DNA of 51,526 nt from Polymyxa betae (GCA_003693705.1 RBZT01000316.1:1-51526); one strand, 5' to 3'; numbered from the stretch's first letter, positions 10,080-22,806 are shown. Translations and numbers: made by a program. Notes: generated from the sequence alone by a model not told the origin.

Positions 10080-11287
10080 ATGGAGAATGAGCTCGTGGTT
10101 ATCATTATGCCTGTATTTAACGCTGAATCCACTCTCGAAGAAAGTGTGAATTCGCTCCTGAACCAAACCTGGAGCAATCTCCGCCTCGTCATTGTCAATG
10201 ATGGGTCAACTGATGACTCCCGAACTATCCTCGACAATCTTGCCAGAAAAGATAGTCGTCTCCTAATCATTCATAGAGCTACTAATATGGGGCCCGGGCC
10301 TGCTGCTAATACAGCATTAACTTCATCAGTCTGTAATGATGCTGATTTTATTGCTCGTGCTGATGCTGATGATATCAATGATCCAATGAGGATCGCAGAA
10401 CAGGTTTAATCACTTTCCCAAAGCAATGGTTTTTATCTTACAAATACAGAACTAAGCATAACATTTGTTTATGGATTTTTTGCATTTGATTTTCATCAAG
10501 ATAAATTTTTTTCAGGTGAAGTTTATGAATGCCAATCCTGATATTGATGTTTGTGGAACATCTGTAACCGTTGATGGACGTGTAATAATGATGCCATCTG
10601 ACCCATGTTTGACACGATTTCATATGCTGCTCTATTGCAGCCTTGCCAATCCCTCGATCATGTGTAGATCATCAGCCTTAAGGCTTAGATACAGTATTGC
10701 CCGGTCTCATCGTGTATGCGAAGACTATCGCTTATGGCTCGATCTTTTGCTTGTCAGAAAGCAATTTGTCAACATTCCTGGTCCACCATTAGTTCATCTG
10801 AAAAGGTTCTTCTCTTATGCCAATATTCGAATGTCATGGCTGATGGTTTTACAGAACGAAATCCTGCTTATCAGTAAAATCTGCAGAGGAGCAGCGTTAT
10901 TCAGCCATTGAAGCTGCTCGCGATGCTATCTCTGCTGTTGTTGGTGATCATGGTTTGACACTTCAACAAATTGAACACTGCCGAGAGCCAGCTTTAATTC
11001 GTACAAGTGCCCAAGCTCATAAAGCTTATGAGCTCATATCGTCAATGAGGTCTGCTTCGGTTTGCCAATGCTGTAAGTAAGTGGGCTCAGATCAGTTTGG
11101 CGAATCTTGTTCATCTGTGTTAGTATCTACATGCGAATCTGTGGAAGATGAGCTCACGAAGCGGTTAGGTGAAATCGCTGTGATTTCAATGCAGCTGGGA
11201 GATATGGAGCTCTTTCAAAAATGGTTAAGAGTATCGCCCATGTCAACTGTTGACTATTTACGAAAACTTCCAATCATAAAACAATAA
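10080..11287 (+). CDS. Family 2 glycosyltransferase, cytosolic, bacterial-like
   Basis: Four exons (10080-10403, 10516-10805, 10855-11072, 11124-11287) give 331 residues. The frame begins directly with the GT-A core: VVIIMPVFNAESTLEESVNS, the nucleotide-binding NDGSTDDS, and the metal-binding DADDIND. A VKFMNANPDIDVCG block follows, as in bacterial capsule or lipooligosaccharide GT2 enzymes. There is no signal peptide or membrane helix. The C-terminal part after about residue 210 is helical and not recognised. Similarity to bacterial GT2 enzymes suggests possible transfer, but the three spliceosomal introns show that it is now a resident eukaryotic gene. Donor and acceptor sugars are unknown. 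Confidence 0.8.
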
Positions 11288-11922
11288 ACTAATTTATGTA
11301 TAATTCCTTTCTATGGTAAGACGAAGTATCTGGTATTTTTTTCAATATTGTTCATTGAGCTGTACCTCTTCCGATCGCTATCGACTGCAGTCGATAACAT
11401 TGACCAATCCTGTTTGTCATTGTCATTCTTGTATTCATCAACAAATCTATCATTCTTCAATCTCAACCTTCAGCTGATTATACAATCAGGAAGAGCTGAA
11501 GCCGTGACCCTGGGTCGACCCGCACTTAAAAATTCATAAAGCTTGTGGAATAGCAAGCCTGATAAAAATAGAGAGGGTAGAGTAGAACAGAACCAGCCGG
11601 GGCTGCTTTCCTGGAACATATTTCACCAAGAAGGCTACCGGTAGTTCCTTTTTAGTACGGTTACGGGTCGGGGGTTCCATTAAGGAGGGATCGGGCCGGC
11701 ACTACTTTGACTTGATGGGTGCCTGCTCCTCCCAGTCGCAATAAATTTAGAAAATGATACAGGTGATTGCGTCGACCGAGCCTAACTTGTCCAGTTTCAT
11801 TTTGGACCCTTGCAAGCTTGATCTCTCGTCTTCCACTTCAGATCTCTCAATATTCCTGATCCAATTCTGCACGTACTTGATTATCTGCTAAAATATCCCG
11901 TCCTGGAGATTGTACTGTTGAA
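11288..11922. promoter_or_regulatory. Spacer upstream of the zinc-finger gene
   Basis: The stretch has no supportable coding exon. It includes a GC-richer part around 11590-11730 beside AT-rich flanks. This probably includes the promoter and 5' UTR of the C2H2 gene and the 3' end of the glycosyltransferase transcript. Confidence 0.35.
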
Positions 11923-12839
<917 letters not shown>

Positions 12840-12903
12840 CTCTGTCTTACCTATCGTCTACTTATAAAACACCAAAAAAGTTATATATCGCTGTCACGCT
12901 TCG

Positions 12904-14989
12904 ATGAAAAAATTTCCCTTTTCAGAAGATATTTGCCAGGAATATCTGACCGATAGTAATCATCTTGTCTGTATGAGTGTTTGCCAAGGATATCAACTCT
13001 TAAAGACCGGGCAATATCAGGAAGCCCGGCATGCATTTGATAAAGCGTTAACTGCTGACTCTGACAATATCGACTTGCTCTTTGCCAGAGCTGAATGCTG
13101 CCGGCAGTTGAAGATCTTCGACCAAGCTGAATCGGATCTGTGTCATATTCTTCATCTGAATCCCGACCATATAGAATCATATCGAGTGCGACTCCTAATT
13201 CTGTCTTAGAGCTCGGCAGCTGATTTGTTGTTGTTGCAGTTAAGAGCCATAGTACATAATAAGCAGAATGATTATGTCAGGGCCAGTGACGATCTTACTG
13301 AAGTTATTGAACGCGTTCCAGATGATTTTGAAGCATACCATATTCGTGGCATTACGTATGCTAAACTTGGCGATTATTATGTCGCTGTCGATGATATCAC
13401 ACAAGCTATACGAATAGGTAGAAACGAATGAGGCTGATGGCGTAGCACTAATTGCAAGCTGCTTTAGATCCTAGCTCAGCAACTGCATATAGAAGTAGAG
13501 GACTGGCATATGGACATCTGAAGAAATATGCAATGGCATTATCGGATTTTAATCGTGCTCTTGAGTTGGATCCCGACGTAATATATTGTGTTAAATCTCC
13601 CATCATATATATAGTAACTGTATTAGGAGCCTTATCCTGCTATACGAGATCGGGGATGTATCCAAGTTCATTTGCATGCCTTTCAGGCAGCTATTGATGA
13701 TTTAACAAAAGCGATACAGGTTTCATAGCAAACTGTTTGTTGTTTGGGACTAACAAAGCATTAGATAGAGCCAAGTGACGTCGAGGCATATCGCAATAGA
13801 GCTTTGGCATATTACTGCCTTAGGCAGTATCAAAACTGTATAGATGACTCAATGACTGCTTTGAGACATAACAGCCACGATTCGCAGGCCTGTTTGGATA
13901 TCGCAAAAGCGAACTTCAAGCTGAACAGGTTCGCTCGTATTTGAGCACTTGAGGTTTCATTTTTTACAATTTCAGGCTTTCAGATGCAGTATCGTACTTA
14001 ATCGATGCTGTCGTAATCGATTCCAGCCATGCTAATGCTGTCAAGAAACTCTTGCAAAAATTGCTAGTTAGTGCCCAGATAGAACAAAAGCGCCCGATCC
14101 CAGATGATTCCCATCGAAAGCAGTCTTTGAGTACAACGGTTCCTTTTCCGCCAATGCCAGAGCCACCGGAAAACTCCCGAATTAGCAGGTAACCATTGCA
14201 CTGGACCGTGTAGAGTGATTAATTGTAATAAAATAGGAATGGGAATCAATCCAGCAATTTTAGCGATAAAGAAGCGCACGATTCAGACGAAAGCGGAGAT
14301 GATGCTGCCGCTCGTAAGAGGAAAGCGATGCTAAAACATCTGCTGGCGACGAAAAGGCTTGCAGAATTTCGGCGCCAAGGCCAGGAGAAGAGCGAATTAA
14401 AGAAGAAAGTCGAAGAACGTCAAGCATTGACAGCAAAAGAGGTCGAAAGGAGAGCAGAGCAGGCAATCAAGGTAAGGGTCCTAAAGCTTCTATTGGCGAT
14501 CTGGTTTTAAATGCGTGATGGCAGTTGAAACGAGAAATTGAACTCCAATTTTCTAGAAGTCAGAAAGAAAAAGAAGAGATAAATGAAGGTTTGTTTAACG
14601 CTTTTTTGCCATAGTTGGTTGATAAGGGAACAGATGTCGATAAAGAGATTGACTCCTGGATGAAATCTTTGAGAATTAGACCTGATGCTGACAATTTCCA
14701 AACTTTGGTTATGAATTTGCCCAAGTTACTGAATTCTCATATGTTCTCTGAGCTGGGTCCAGTATGCGCTTCATTCACCAACAATTTCTCGCGCCATAAA
14801 GCATATCGTGAATTAGCCAGACTAATACGTAGGATAATGCAACGTTGCACCGATTTTGAAATTAACAAAATTTATGACTGTACAGATCCAGATAAACTGA
14901 AGTCGGATACATCGGCAAGAGATGCATGCCTAGCAACTGCAGCATGGTGTGCGATATCCAATGCCTATTCTCAAAATTCTGCCACATAA
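12904..14989 (+). CDS. TPR-repeat protein with charged coiled-coil and C-terminal helical domain
   Basis: Nine exons (12904-13185, 13240-13417, 13459-13577, 13627-13719, 13765-13928, 13976-14188, 14237-14471, 14525-14588, 14634-14989) give 567 residues in one frame. Five or six tetratricopeptide repeats occupy roughly residues 20-290, for example GYQLLKTGQYQEARHAFDKA and RGITYAKLGDYYVAVDDI. A Pro-rich linker, a Lys/Glu-rich coiled coil (about 380-450) and a helical domain of about 110 residues ending the protein follow. TPRs bind peptide partners. The partner and pathway are unknown. The gene starts only 64 bp after the zinc-finger stop. Some exon borders, notably 14588/14634, were chosen for frame. 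Confidence 0.8.
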
Positions 14990-15024
14990 ACTAGAATATA
15001 CATTTAAAGATTGCAATCATGTAA

Positions 15025-15731
15025 TTAGTCAAATCTCTCTTTGAAATGACGCCGGTCGCTTTCTGATGGCGACAAAGCCAAGTTAACTTGCGTCTTAGAT
15101 ATCAAATATATCGTCCAGACAAAAGATATAACGTTAGCAAACGCAACACGAAATTGTTCTGGAACGAAGCTGAAATTGATTAACGTTGCAATTGGCCAAA
15201 TTTGGTAGTTTGTCTGCAAAATTTGAAGATAACTCTTCTGCGAATTCAAGTTAGAATCGGTTTTAATACATGATGAGGTAATTACCTTCAGATAAAGCTT
15301 TATTTCTGTCAGTGAACGATGATTGAGGAAGCCAGTTACAACGAGATATAGAAATGTCAGCGACTTCAACATAATTAGGCTAATTTAGAATCAACAATTT
15401 ACACTCACCGGAGCGAAAACGACTTGATCAATAAACATCATCAAAAGTGCAGCTATGACGAATTCGACTTCCGCTTCGCACCAATAATTACAGCCACAAT
15501 ACGATTCAAAAGGCGGTGCCAGAAATGCACCAGTGTTCCGCGCAGCAGGAATCCAATTGCAGCTTCGTTTCGGATTTGGCTCCAATTCAGACGAGGATGT
15601 TTATGCTGGGCAACGACCGAAGCCATCATCGAAAGAACAGCAGACGTCGTAGATTTGGTCATGACTGGTCGCCGCTCCAAGGCCTGCAGATAGACTCGAA
15701 ACCAGCAAAGACTCCATGCTGAACGAGACAT
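15025..15731 (-). CDS. Mpv17/PMP22-family membrane protein
   Basis: Four exons (15731-15503, 15452-15409, 15363-15286, 15237-15025) give 187 residues, the usual length of the family. Landmarks are the N-terminal WFRVYLQALERRPVMTKS, the central FIDQVVFAP, and the signature WPIATLINFSFVPEQFRVAF followed by FVWTIYLISKTQ. Family members are four-helix proteins of the inner mitochondrial or peroxisomal membrane, linked to nucleotide supply and channel activity. The exact organelle is not shown by the sequence. Phases at all junctions agree. Confidence 0.92.
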
Positions 15732-16624
15732 TGCCAAAGAACAAAGGAGGTAAACGCAGCAGCCTCTCGTCTGTATACCCGGTATGTCTGTAAACAACAA
15801 AGAGTACAGTACTAATCGGTTGTTTATTATGATAGCAATCTACGCAACCACCCATCCCTTCTGTACTTATTCAGTTATTCTTGAATGATATCGTAATGAG
15901 TTGTCTATGAGCAAGTGTTAGGGATGTCACTCAGGTTTCAACACGCTGCCTTCTAGCATACTGAGTTAATCCCAAATGCCTTCTCGATAAAACATACACT
16001 CGCCGATGATAACCAGGACCAAACGAGCATATGGCAGCTGAAATCAACATAGGTTAGTCGTTAGCTTGGCGATCAGCGGTGAGAAGCGAAAAGCCTATCC
16101 CGAAGACGACAGTAACTAGCTAGAAAAGGCTGAAATAACAGATATTGAGCTCATGATCTCGTACTATCCAAAGTCTAATTGTCCGATGAAAATGTGGAGG
16201 TTATGGTGAGCCTGATTACAAGCCGGTTCAAGTGCAGCGAGCGCGTCAGATGGTTGTATTCATTGTCAAAACGCTCTGGGTATTGCTTCTAGACCTGACA
16301 AGCATCTCTTTCGCTCATGCATGCGACAGGTCCTACATCTGTGTTGCTGAAAAATAATATCAAAAGGATGCACGACATCGTCGCTCAAGCTCAATGGATT
16401 GTTTACTGTGGCTGGGCATCCAGTTTGTGGTCTACAGGCTCTGTTCTGACCTGCACCTTCATCTTGAAATTTCTATGACAGGGATTATCGGATAGGCTGG
16501 TTTCAAATACTTTGAAGACGCTATCGTATTTGACAGTTCATTGAGTTGAATGGACTCATTTTGAACATTTTTATGGACATAAATGTGGGGCCTCTATTTA
16601 GGGCCATGGTGGATTCAATCTCTT
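15732..16624. other. Gap with possible unresolved small membrane gene (minus strand)
   Basis: No complete gene could be built. On the minus strand around 16170-15990 there are two hydrophobic exon-like pieces (LVTVVFGIGFSLLTADRQ and LPYARLVLVIIG). They are separated by a plausible branch site and acceptor (CTAACC...TTTCAG) and followed by a GTATGT donor. This may be a short multi-pass membrane gene or a decayed one. The remainder shows nothing supportable. Confidence 0.25.
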
Positions 16625-17053
16625 TTATACCTCCGAAGCGCCTGTCTCTTTACTGGGTGCCATTATGCTCTCAACTAGCCTTGCTCGCAATCTGATAGCA
16701 TACGGACGTAGAAATAGCATCAGACCGGTGGCAGCGATAATGGCTATCAAGCCACAGACCAGCATGAGAAGCTGAGGTTGAAAACACCATTCTTGTCCAT
16801 GTTCTGTTTTGATCGTGAGTCCGTCTTCGGTCAGTCTTCGCTTGACTTCTTCCTTGAAATCGCGGATCGTGCCGCTATGGGCTTTTTCTGAAATTTCCAA
16901 TTCGGTGTCTGCAGATTGAGATTGATTGCCATCATCGAAGTGTTTAAGCGATGCTGAAGAAGAACCACTGGGTTTGGATGTTGTTGCCGTGCAGTCAATC
17001 TGCTGCGAAAGCAAACAGAAGACAAACGATGCAAAAAGCACTTTGGATATCAT
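16625..17053 (-). CDS. Orphan type I membrane protein with signal peptide
   Basis: A single-exon frame of 142 residues. Residues 1-22 form a classic cleavable signal peptide (VLFASFVFCLLSQQIDC). A Ser/Thr/acidic extracellular stretch of about 65 residues follows. Residues about 94-115 form a membrane helix (LLMLVCGLIAIIAATGLMLFL), with a short basic tail (RPYAIRLRARL). This layout predicts an ER-routed protein with a small lumenal or extracellular domain and two luminal Cys. No family was recognised. It is divergent from the mL59/mL64 gene, 287 bp away. Confidence 0.7.
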   Translation of the reverse strand: MISKVLFASFVFCLLSQQIDCTATTSKPSGSSSASLKHFDDGNQSQSADTELEISEKAHSGTIRDFKEEVKRRLTEDGLTIKTEHGQEWCFQPQLLMLVCGLIAIIAATGLMLFLRPYAIRLRARLVESIMAPSKETGASEV

Positions 17054-17340
17054 AATATTTAGGTTAATATGAGAATGGAGCTCTTCCGGAATCGGAAGCT
17101 AGGCGACTATGGAATAATCGCGACATTGGTCGTGATAATCGTCTGGGCTTGTCTTATGAATAATCGCATTGATTGAAGGGGAATAGGATTCTGTCAATTT
17201 ACTCACCGATAATACATGGAGACTAAGCTAAACGCGAAAGCAAAGAGAGATGATGATGAGATTTTAAAATCAATTACCTGTAGATATGATGTGATGGTGT
17301 CTACTGAATGCCGTCACCTTCATACTAACTCGTCATTATC

Positions 17341-17894
17341 ATGCTCTCCATGCTTCGACGTGTTCTCTATCGACCATTATCGACATGGTCATCACCTTCC
17401 GGTCGCTTACACAATATGCCTGAAGATCTGGTAGTGACGTGGAAGACCGCCTATATCGATATCCTCAATTTCAATTAGTTGCCTCAGCTTGTTAATGGAC
17501 GCTGGCAGCCGCCACGACTCTCCAAACGGCATGCAGCTAAACTTCGCAAGGAGGTGCTTCTGGCCAAACAAGAATGGCCTTTCGAAAATATAACAAATCC
17601 TCCGTCAAAGTCGTCCACAGCTTCTCCTCGTCAACCCAAGGGACGCCGTCGTCATTATCTCATAGAGAAGAGGTATGTATATATTCAGCTGTTTAACGTT
17701 TATAATGTTAAGCCATTACAGAAAGGAGATGATTGCCGAAGCTATGAAAGAGATGCCAGCTCGCGAAAAGGAATACAAAGCGGTCATTTACAAATGAAAG
17801 TGCCTGATTTCTGCTAACTGTTTAATAGTGGCTGAAAGCTCGACGACCTGATCTGACGACTATGCGAGGACAATTGGAAAACGCCAGTTTCTAG
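17341..17894 (+). CDS. Mitochondrial large-subunit ribosomal protein mL59/mL64-type
   Basis: Exons 17341-17430, 17479-17672, 17722-17782 and 17829-17894 encode 136 residues. The Arg-rich, acidic-poor start (MLSMLRRVLYRPLSTWSSPS) is a mitochondrial targeting peptide. The core NGRWQPPRLSKRHAAKLRKE, then PKGRRRH and KEMIAEAMKEMPAREKEY, matches the pattern of fungal MRPL25 (mL59) and animal CRIF1 (mL64), which share a long helix on the mitochondrial large subunit. The choice between the two names is not resolved. All introns are 46-49 nt. Confidence 0.75.
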
Positions 17895-18042
17895 TTAAAT
17901 ACACATTATGGCTTCACAATTCTACAATGTGTTTTTGTTGGAAGTTGTCGTTAATATTTAGACTTAATTTAGCGAATGTTATCTCCAAGACGATGGCGCT
18001 GGATACAATCGAGATCTGGCAGGAGATCGGGTCTGTGATCGC

Positions 18043-20175
18043 TTAGCGGATTTCTTCGGCGCTGCTGGCTTCCTGATTGGCTTCGTTTTGGATGAACTTG
18101 ATGAACATATTGACGTTCGAATCGGCTCTATCGATTTTCGGCCTGTGGTAGATTGTTTTTGTCCTTATAAGATGATCAGCCGATTTCTGACATGAAAAGC
18201 CCATATAGACCTGGTTGTGAAAGTTGAGGCATATGTGGAGGCAGATCAACACCTAATTCGGCTGCTCTTTGCAAATGATGGGCGAGCTGCTGTCGTGCGG
18301 TAATCTCGTTTGAAACTAGAATTCAATTAAACAATGATAATAACTGAAAATAGGAAGTCTACTTGAAGATCTGGGACCATTATCAATAGATTCAACCATC
18401 GATGGCTTGTTCTTGACGTCTGTCTCCATCAACCTAAACCTGCTTTCCAAATCCGCCTAAATCATACATTTGAAAGTTAATTCATCTACAAAAGAATGCA
18501 TCCAACCATCTGCTGTTGAATATTGGCCTGTTTTTCATTGTTTTGCTGTAATTCATGCTTCACCGATACAAAATGTTCGGCGATCTGTTTCAGCTGCTGT
18601 TTGACCTGGTTGAATTCATTAGAGAGCAGAATACGCTCGTCTTGAACAGCCTGAGGATAGTTGAAACAGTATTAATATATGATAAGCAATAGAAGCATGC
18701 CTGTGTAGATTGTGTTAAATCTGTTTGAGTCTGTGTCTGGATTTCTTTCAGCTCAAGCAACAGAGACGTCTCAGGTGATCTTTCAGTCTTGCTGCGATAT
18801 TGATCGAGCAATTCTGTATTGAATTCATGCAAGTTTACAGGATGAGGAATGGTCTAAGAACTCACCTTGCAATCTGGTAGCCTGCTCGGCAAGACGTTCA
18901 TTGTCTTTCTGTTGCTGTTCCAACAATCTCTGCTGTTCAGCAATATGGATATTAAGCTGCGCGATCTGAATATCACGATCTCGAATTGAAGCATCAGCAG
19001 GACGTAATCCAACAGTCTGCTACTCAATAGTTGATAAATGCAAATCTCTGCAGAAAACGAACGCTTATTATACCGAAGCTTCTTGTTTGAGGCGCTGAAT
19101 CAGCTGCTCATTACGAAGAGCTTCAGCACTAGCCCAATTCTCCTTCTCTCTTTGTATGCACAGTTCAGTCTCATTCGCCGCCTCCTAAGTTGATATAAGA
19201 ACAGAGCGAGCAGATCATTCGGGGTCCAATACGGCCCAACCTGCAGCGCAGATCTGAGTCGTGCTGTCTCTTCGGTGGCATCGCGAACCAGGTTTTTCTG
19301 CCGAACAATTTCAGATTCTAATCTGGAACGAATTCGTTCATCTTTTCTGAGCTGAGAGCTTGTCTTAGCTTCTAACAGAGCTCTCTCTTCAACAAGGCTC
19401 TACAGCACACCAGCACTCAGCAATGATTGAGCTTCAGGATCAGTTTCTCATGTTCACCTGATTGATTCGTCTCTGTTCACGAATCGTCTCATTGCATTTT
19501 GTCAGATCATCTTGAGCGGATTGCTCTCCTAACCAATAAAACTTTAGTATGATCTGCAACAAGACCCAGCATGACACGAACGGGTTTTCGCTGTGTTTAG
19601 AGCCTGCTGAAGTTCGGTTTTGATTGATTGAGCCGATTGTAGTTCGAGCTCTAATTCATGTATACGACGTTGTAGAACGATATTCTCCTGCAGTAATTGC
19701 TGATCGGGCGACTGGCCTGCATGTCGTCGTTCCAGCGATGGAGGCGGTTCGGTTGGTCCAGAAGTCTAATAAAGGTGAGAAGAAACAAAATGATAGATTC
19801 GAAATATTATACAAGTTGATGCGATAATCTCCAAGGTCTTTCACCAATTAGATCACATTTACTTGCAACAAAATCTGTGCTTAATTTTGATAAGCTGTAT
19901 TCGGAATCGATCGGATCCGATTTGAAATTTGAACTGGAGCACAGCATGAACATAGATTGTTTTCAAAGCAAATCATAATAAACTAACGAGAGATCGGGAG
20001 GCGGCTTCAACCAATGATCCTGTTTCCAGGAGGTCGGTGTTAGCACCAAATTTGATGGCGTTGCATTTTCATCGGGTATCGAAGGCCCGCCCCGGTGCTG
20101 TTGGTCGTGCCGGTCCAGTAAACTGGCGATGTATTCGAGATCTGGGCCAGAAGTGCCACTGGAACCACCCTGCAT
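18043..20175 (-). CDS. Long coiled-coil protein, multi-exon
   Basis: The first exon starts at ATG 20175 (MQGGSSGTSGPDLEYIASLL) and ends at 19988. The second begins at 19933. Many further exons down to the stop at 18043 carry Leu/Gln/Glu heptad-like text, for example QLLQENIVLQRRIHELELEL and LLLELKEIQTQTQTDLTQST, separated by short introns. The protein is predicted to be a mostly helical rod of about 450-500 residues with an unstructured Ser/Gly/Pro head. No globular domain is seen. A structural or centrosomal role is possible but is not shown. Internal exon borders were not fully resolved. Confidence 0.65.
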
Positions 20176-20632
20176 CGTCTTGATCTGGTTCAGGAGACAC
20201 AGGACCCGTACCGGCCCGCGATGTAAGGTAGCCCCCCAACTGTGTTCGTTACCCTGCTCTGATATAGAGATAGCTTCTGCTGCTGCTTGCTTGGTTTTTG
20301 TTACTGTATCATCAATGACGTATGATGCAGATGAGAACTAGTATGGAAGTAATTGACTGGGAAATAAAATGGATTACTGTTGAAAAATTTATATACAAAA
20401 GCTAGCGGATGGCACATTAGTTATTTATTTAAAAACTATCAAATAAATACACTGTTTATTGTAAAACAACTTATTAGATGGCAGAATTTGTCAGTTGCAG
20501 TAAATATTTGATATTTGTTGATGTCTGCATATCACTGTAATTGCGTGTATATTATTGGGCTGTTGTAGTACAGTATGTGTGTATTTAGATCTCGGCCATT
20601 CTATCATACTGATTGATAGTCAGTTGCTGTCA
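20176..20632. promoter_or_regulatory. Divergent AT-rich spacer between coiled-coil gene and CstF-64
   Basis: The 457 bp contain no supportable exon. The part 20340-20560 is strongly AT-rich. It should carry both divergent promoters. Confidence 0.4.
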
Positions 20633-21896
20633 ATGACTTCCAGAGAGGATAGCCGGGTCGTATTCGTTGGCAACATCCCGTATGATGGCACCGAGCAGCA
20701 GCTTGCTGAACAATTTAGTGAGGTCGGTACCGTTGTTAGCTTCCGCCTTGTGAACGATCGTGAGACTGGCAAGCCTAAAGGATTCGGATTCTGTGAATAC
20801 AAAGACGCAGGTTAAGTCCTTTATTACGTTTTTGCCCAAGATTTGAAAATTTTAGTTTGGCTGTGACTTTGCTAAATATAATTCAGAAACTGCAAGAAGT
20901 GCTATTCGAAATTTGAATGGGATTTTGTTTCATGGCCGAGCTTTGCGTGTGGATACAGCCGACGATGATCAGGCATCCACTCCTGCTGGTAATTTAGTAA
21001 CGACGTCTTTACAACATAAATTTTATCATTTTCAGTTCGCCCGGCTGCTACATCTGGTGCTAATGGAGTTCCGAAAGAGAAGCTTGGAATCGATGCCATT
21101 GGTCAAGTTGTCGACAGTTTGCCAAACGAGCAGCAAGTAGAGATTCTCGCTCAGATGAAGCAGCTGATTGAATCCGATCCGGATGGCGCTCGTCGTCTCC
21201 TTCAGGAGAATCAGCAGCTGGCCCAGGCTATGCTCAGATTACTGATTATATTCGATGCAGTTAAACCTGAAGACATTCAAAGTCTCAGTGCTGTACCTAT
21301 GCCTATGGTTCAACCTCAAGCCCAGCCAACGTCTCAGGTGTTACATAGATTTTATCATTTTATTGTCATTGTGCAGATGGCACCTGGTTTTTGTTCTTTG
21401 GTTTCTTGCCTAACCTGGGTGGTTCTGTGTGCATTGTGTTCTATTTGTTCTGAGAAAGGATTAGTTTGTTGAGGCACCAATGCCAATGCCATACGAATCT
21501 GGACCACATCAATCAGCATCAACAGCAGCAGCTAATTATCATATGATGCATCGGGGCCCAGCACCTGCAATGATGCAGCCTGCAGCAATGCCTCAGGTCC
21601 CTCCTCATGTTCTATCCCATGGCGCTCCCGCTTCTGGACCAAGACCAAGGCGTCCGGTCACATCATTACCTCCTCAGAAAGCTCAGCTTCTTCAGGTTAG
21701 TCTGTAATGTCTTGCAAGAATACGTTGTGAATGTTCTCTGTAGACAATTATGTCCATGACTCCGGAGCAGTTCGCGGCGCTCTCTCCAGAAATGCAACAA
21801 AAGGTCGCCATATTACGTTCAAGGATAGGAGCCAGAAGTGGTGGTATGATGCCAAGACCTCCTATGGGTGGACCACCTCCTAGACCTTATCAATAA
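20633..21896 (+). CDS. CSTF2: Cleavage stimulation factor 64-kDa subunit (RRM, hinge, C-terminal domain)
   Basis: Exons 20633-20810, 20887-20988, 21036-21337, 21474-21695 and 21744-21896 encode 318 residues. Residues about 9-85 form an RRM with RNP2 [20 protein letters not shown] and RNP1 KGFGFCEY. The hinge segment ([20 protein letters not shown]) binds CstF-77. A Pro/Met-rich linker leads to the compact C-terminal domain ([20 protein letters not shown]) that binds Pcf11. The protein recognises the GU-rich element in pre-mRNA 3'-end processing. It is shorter than the animal protein because the linker is short. The last intron-like gap (21338-21473) is longer than usual. The stop codon overlaps an AATAAA. 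Confidence 0.95.
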
Positions 21897-21957
21897 AATC
21901 AGTCCCAAGAAAGCTATTTTATCCGATTTATGCCGCATTGTATCAATTTAGCTTCGG

Positions 21958-22055
21958 TTGACTCATTCGACATTTGATTTGTTGCATGGCATTCACAAGC
22001 TTTACTTTGTTGAATCATTCGACATTTTGATTTTTTGCATGGCATTCCACGCTTC
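21958..22055. repeat. Imperfect direct duplication spanning the start of the His/Asp-rich gene
   Basis: A block TTGACTCATTCGACATTTGA...GCATGGCATTC is repeated about 53 bp later as TTGAATCATTCGACATTTTGA...GCATGGCATTC. Both copies contain an ATG followed by GCATTC. Only the second leads into the long signal-peptide frame. Confidence 0.75.
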
Positions 22056-22670
22056 ATCACAATATTCTGCGAGTTTGCTTCTGCTGCTGCTTCTTACATC
22101 AGCGTGTATAAAAGTTGAATGTAAGAAGCATCGTATTAAGAGTGATTTCCATATGGGAGATCATCACGACCATCATCATCACGTATGCCCATCATTTTTT
22201 TTGTATTCAAACGTATCAATTCTGTTTAGGACGACGACGACCATGATGATGTCAGTAAACTGTATTCTCAAAGCATGTCTATCTAATGTAAGCTAGGATG
22301 AGGAGGAGGAGAACGACGACGACGACGATGACGACGATCATGATGATGACAGGCACCATTCTGTAACAATGAGATAACGTTGTCGAGAAATAAAGTTAAT
22401 TTTTGTCAGAGGAAGCATCATCATAATCACGAACATGACCGCCATCACCATGATCACGATGATGAAGACGTAAGTAAAATATCAGCGATTCTTTGTTAGC
22501 TTACGAGCTTGTTTCAGGATGATGAAGAACATGATACGCGAGATGGTGACGAGCTAGAAGGTCGTGATATACATGTACGATTCAGAAAATTATCTCTTGA
22601 TAATTATTGAGATGTTTAATAGTTTAATAAGGATGACGAGCAAAGAGGTTTGCCCCAAGATGCTTGGTAG
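22039..22670 (+). CDS. Secreted His/Asp/Glu-rich protein encoded by tiny modular exons
   Basis: Six exons (22039-22182, 22230-22250, 22297-22362, 22410-22469, 22518-22574, 22623-22670) encode 131 residues, and every intron is phase 0 and 40-53 nt. Residues 1-28 are a strong signal peptide (SLLLLLLLTSACIKVEC). The mature part is almost entirely His, Asp and Glu, such as HHDHHHHDDDD, a run of nine Asp, and HHHNHEHDRHHHDHDDED. Clustered His and acidic residues imply binding of Zn, Ni, Cu or Ca outside the cell or in the secretory path. No known family was recognised. The second exon is only 21 nt. Confidence 0.75.
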
Positions 22671-22806
22671 TATTGAAGCTGTGATCTTTTAGAAGCTTGT
22701 AATCCCTAAAGACGCCCTGGTAGTTATAGTGCGAAATTGACCGATCACCTCAATCTAACCACAGAAAAGCGGATACCCTAACATCTGTCACTTTATAAAT
22801 ATATCT

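Noticed and set aside
21377-21473. Extra exon (hydrophobic, Cys-rich) inside CstF-64
   Set aside because: No acceptor/donor choice keeps frame with the following exon, so one intron of about 136 nt is the simpler reading.
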